NCBI RefSeq assembly: GCF_009671245.1 | Contig: NZ_VTFS01000001.1 | Coordinates: 903,914 to 967,913 of the forward strand | Origin: Marinicella rhabdoformis | GTDB taxonomy: Bacteria; Pseudomonadota; Gammaproteobacteria; Xanthomonadales; Marinicellaceae | Direction: 5' to 3' | Length of the DNA: 64,000 nt | Shown: piece by piece, positions 63,487 through 64,000 of the stretch | Layout: each line of letters starts with the position of its first letter | Numbering within the stretch: the first letter of the stretch is position 1 | The notes under the pieces: model-generated | Told to the model about the DNA's origin: nothing | What the model saw: only the letters and a program-made list of their open reading frames with translations | The model's database searches: none | Translations under genes and position numbers: made by a program

Positions 63487-64000
63487 ATGGGCAATATTTT
63501 ATGGCTGGCTTCATACCCAAAATCTGGAAACACATGGCTGCGGGTCTTTATAGAAAACTATTTAGCCAACCAAAAACAAGCCATTGACATCAATCAAATC
63601 CATAAAAATTCTATTGATGAAGTCAAAGCTTTCCGATACCAAAAATATGTTGGCGGCGGTCAACAAACCATTGACCTCACTACCGAGGAGTTGTGTGCTA
63701 TTCGACCATTGGTTCATGCCGACATTGCCGCTGATTCTCAGGGAACTGTTTTTGTCAAAAGCCATAATTTTCAGGGTGAATACAAAGGTTTTCCATTACA
63801 TAACTGGCAAGTATCCTCAGGTGCGATTTATGTTGTCAGAAATCCACTTGATGTGGTCATTTCAATGTCTAATTACTTTGATCAAACCATAGATGAGGCG
63901 ATTGACTATTTGGCTGAAGACTTGACAGGCACACCCAATGAACCTGAAAACGCTCCTCAAATCATCACCTCATGGTCTATGCATGTGAAAAGTTGGACTG
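63487..64000 (+). CDS. Sulfotransferase-domain protein (5' part, runs off the right edge)
   Basis: The frame from ATG 63487 stays open to the window edge, 171 codons. It opens with GNILWLASYPKSGNTWLRVFIEN, whose YPKSGNTW is the 5'-phosphosulfate-binding loop, and later has IYVVRNPLDVVISMSNYFDQT, the 3'-phosphate-binding region. Both are hallmarks of PAPS-dependent sulfotransferases. AAGGATC precedes the ATG. The acceptor is unknown. It is intact here, unlike the degenerate sulfotransferase-like region of the TPR gene at 58760-60751. Confidence 0.87.
   Translation, partial: MGNILWLASYPKSGNTWLRVFIENYLANQKQAIDINQIHKNSIDEVKAFRYQKYVGGGQQTIDLTTEELCAIRPLVHADIAADSQGTVFVKSHNFQGEYKGFPLHNWQVSSGAIYVVRNPLDVVISMSNYFDQTIDEAIDYLAEDLTGTPNEPENAPQIITSWSMHVKSWT

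Noticed and set aside
63584-63892. Plus-strand open frame of 102 codons at the right edge
   Set aside because: It lies in another frame inside the real sulfotransferase gene, which starts at 63487 and has the PAPS-binding motifs.

Overview
This window is an AT-leaning stretch of bacterial chromosome that is almost completely coding. The organism is most likely a marine or environmental gammaproteobacterium on the Xanthomonadales side of the class, of Marinicella type; that placement is inference. The evidence is an arginine operon in the Xanthomonas order (acetylornithine carbamoyltransferase, argG, argE, a fused argB-acetyltransferase, argC, argH), the tRNA-fMet/rimP-nusA-infB-rbfA-truB cluster, algZ-algR-hemC-hemD, an Oar-like TonB-dependent receptor, and type-2 PyrF. 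No phage, insertion sequence, CRISPR array or rRNA was seen.

Layout. 1-1.6 kb: the 3' part of a molybdopterin hydroxylase gene. 1.7-7.9 kb: translation/transcription factor operon on the minus strand, preceded by tRNA-fMet. 8-12.4 kb: Na+/H+ antiporter and a large outer-membrane receptor whose upstream region holds three inverted repeats. 12.7-15.6 kb: a PhoD-like phosphatase and a PilS-like histidine kinase. 15.6-18.5 kb: three-gene pnt transhydrogenase. 18.7-22.7 kb: nitroreductase, glycosyltransferase, PAP2 phosphatase and two TRAP transporter membrane subunits. 22.8-30 kb: six-gene arginine operon. 30.1-36.3 kb: ppa, then a deoxynucleoside catabolic operon (deoC, two-domain aldehyde dehydrogenase, purine nucleoside phosphorylase, deoA). 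36.3-43 kb: tsaD, iron storage pair bfd-bfr under a Fur-like site, pyrF, DegQ-type protease, DUF4287 protein, AbgT transporter, folB. 43-48.5 kb: small lipoproteins and a secreted protein around algZR-hemCD. 48.5-53 kb: DUF2782 protein, glutamate synthase-like flavoprotein, SLC1 symporter, ubiquinone-type hydroxylase. 53-55.5 kb: a four-gene GTPase/roadblock module. 55.5-64 kb: mpl, then a tightly overlapping run plsC, YheT-like hydrolase, TPR protein, uppP, alpha/beta hydrolase, then P-II, a short-chain dehydrogenase and a truncated sulfotransferase gene.

Two signals stand out. First, the arginine operon is preceded by an unannotated 34-codon reading frame (29877-29981, minus) with five Arg codons near its end, three of them consecutive, followed by an 11-bp terminator hairpin. 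The end of the small gene can pair with the 5' arm and loop of that terminator (11 of 12 positions). This is the complete arrangement of a ribosome-mediated attenuator responding to arginine. Second, the GTPase/roadblock operon has a perfect TGTGA-N6-TCACA site whose centre lies 61.5 bp upstream of the inferred start point of a good sigma70-type promoter, the textbook class I CRP geometry. It suggests a cAMP-responsive polarity or motility switch of unknown function.
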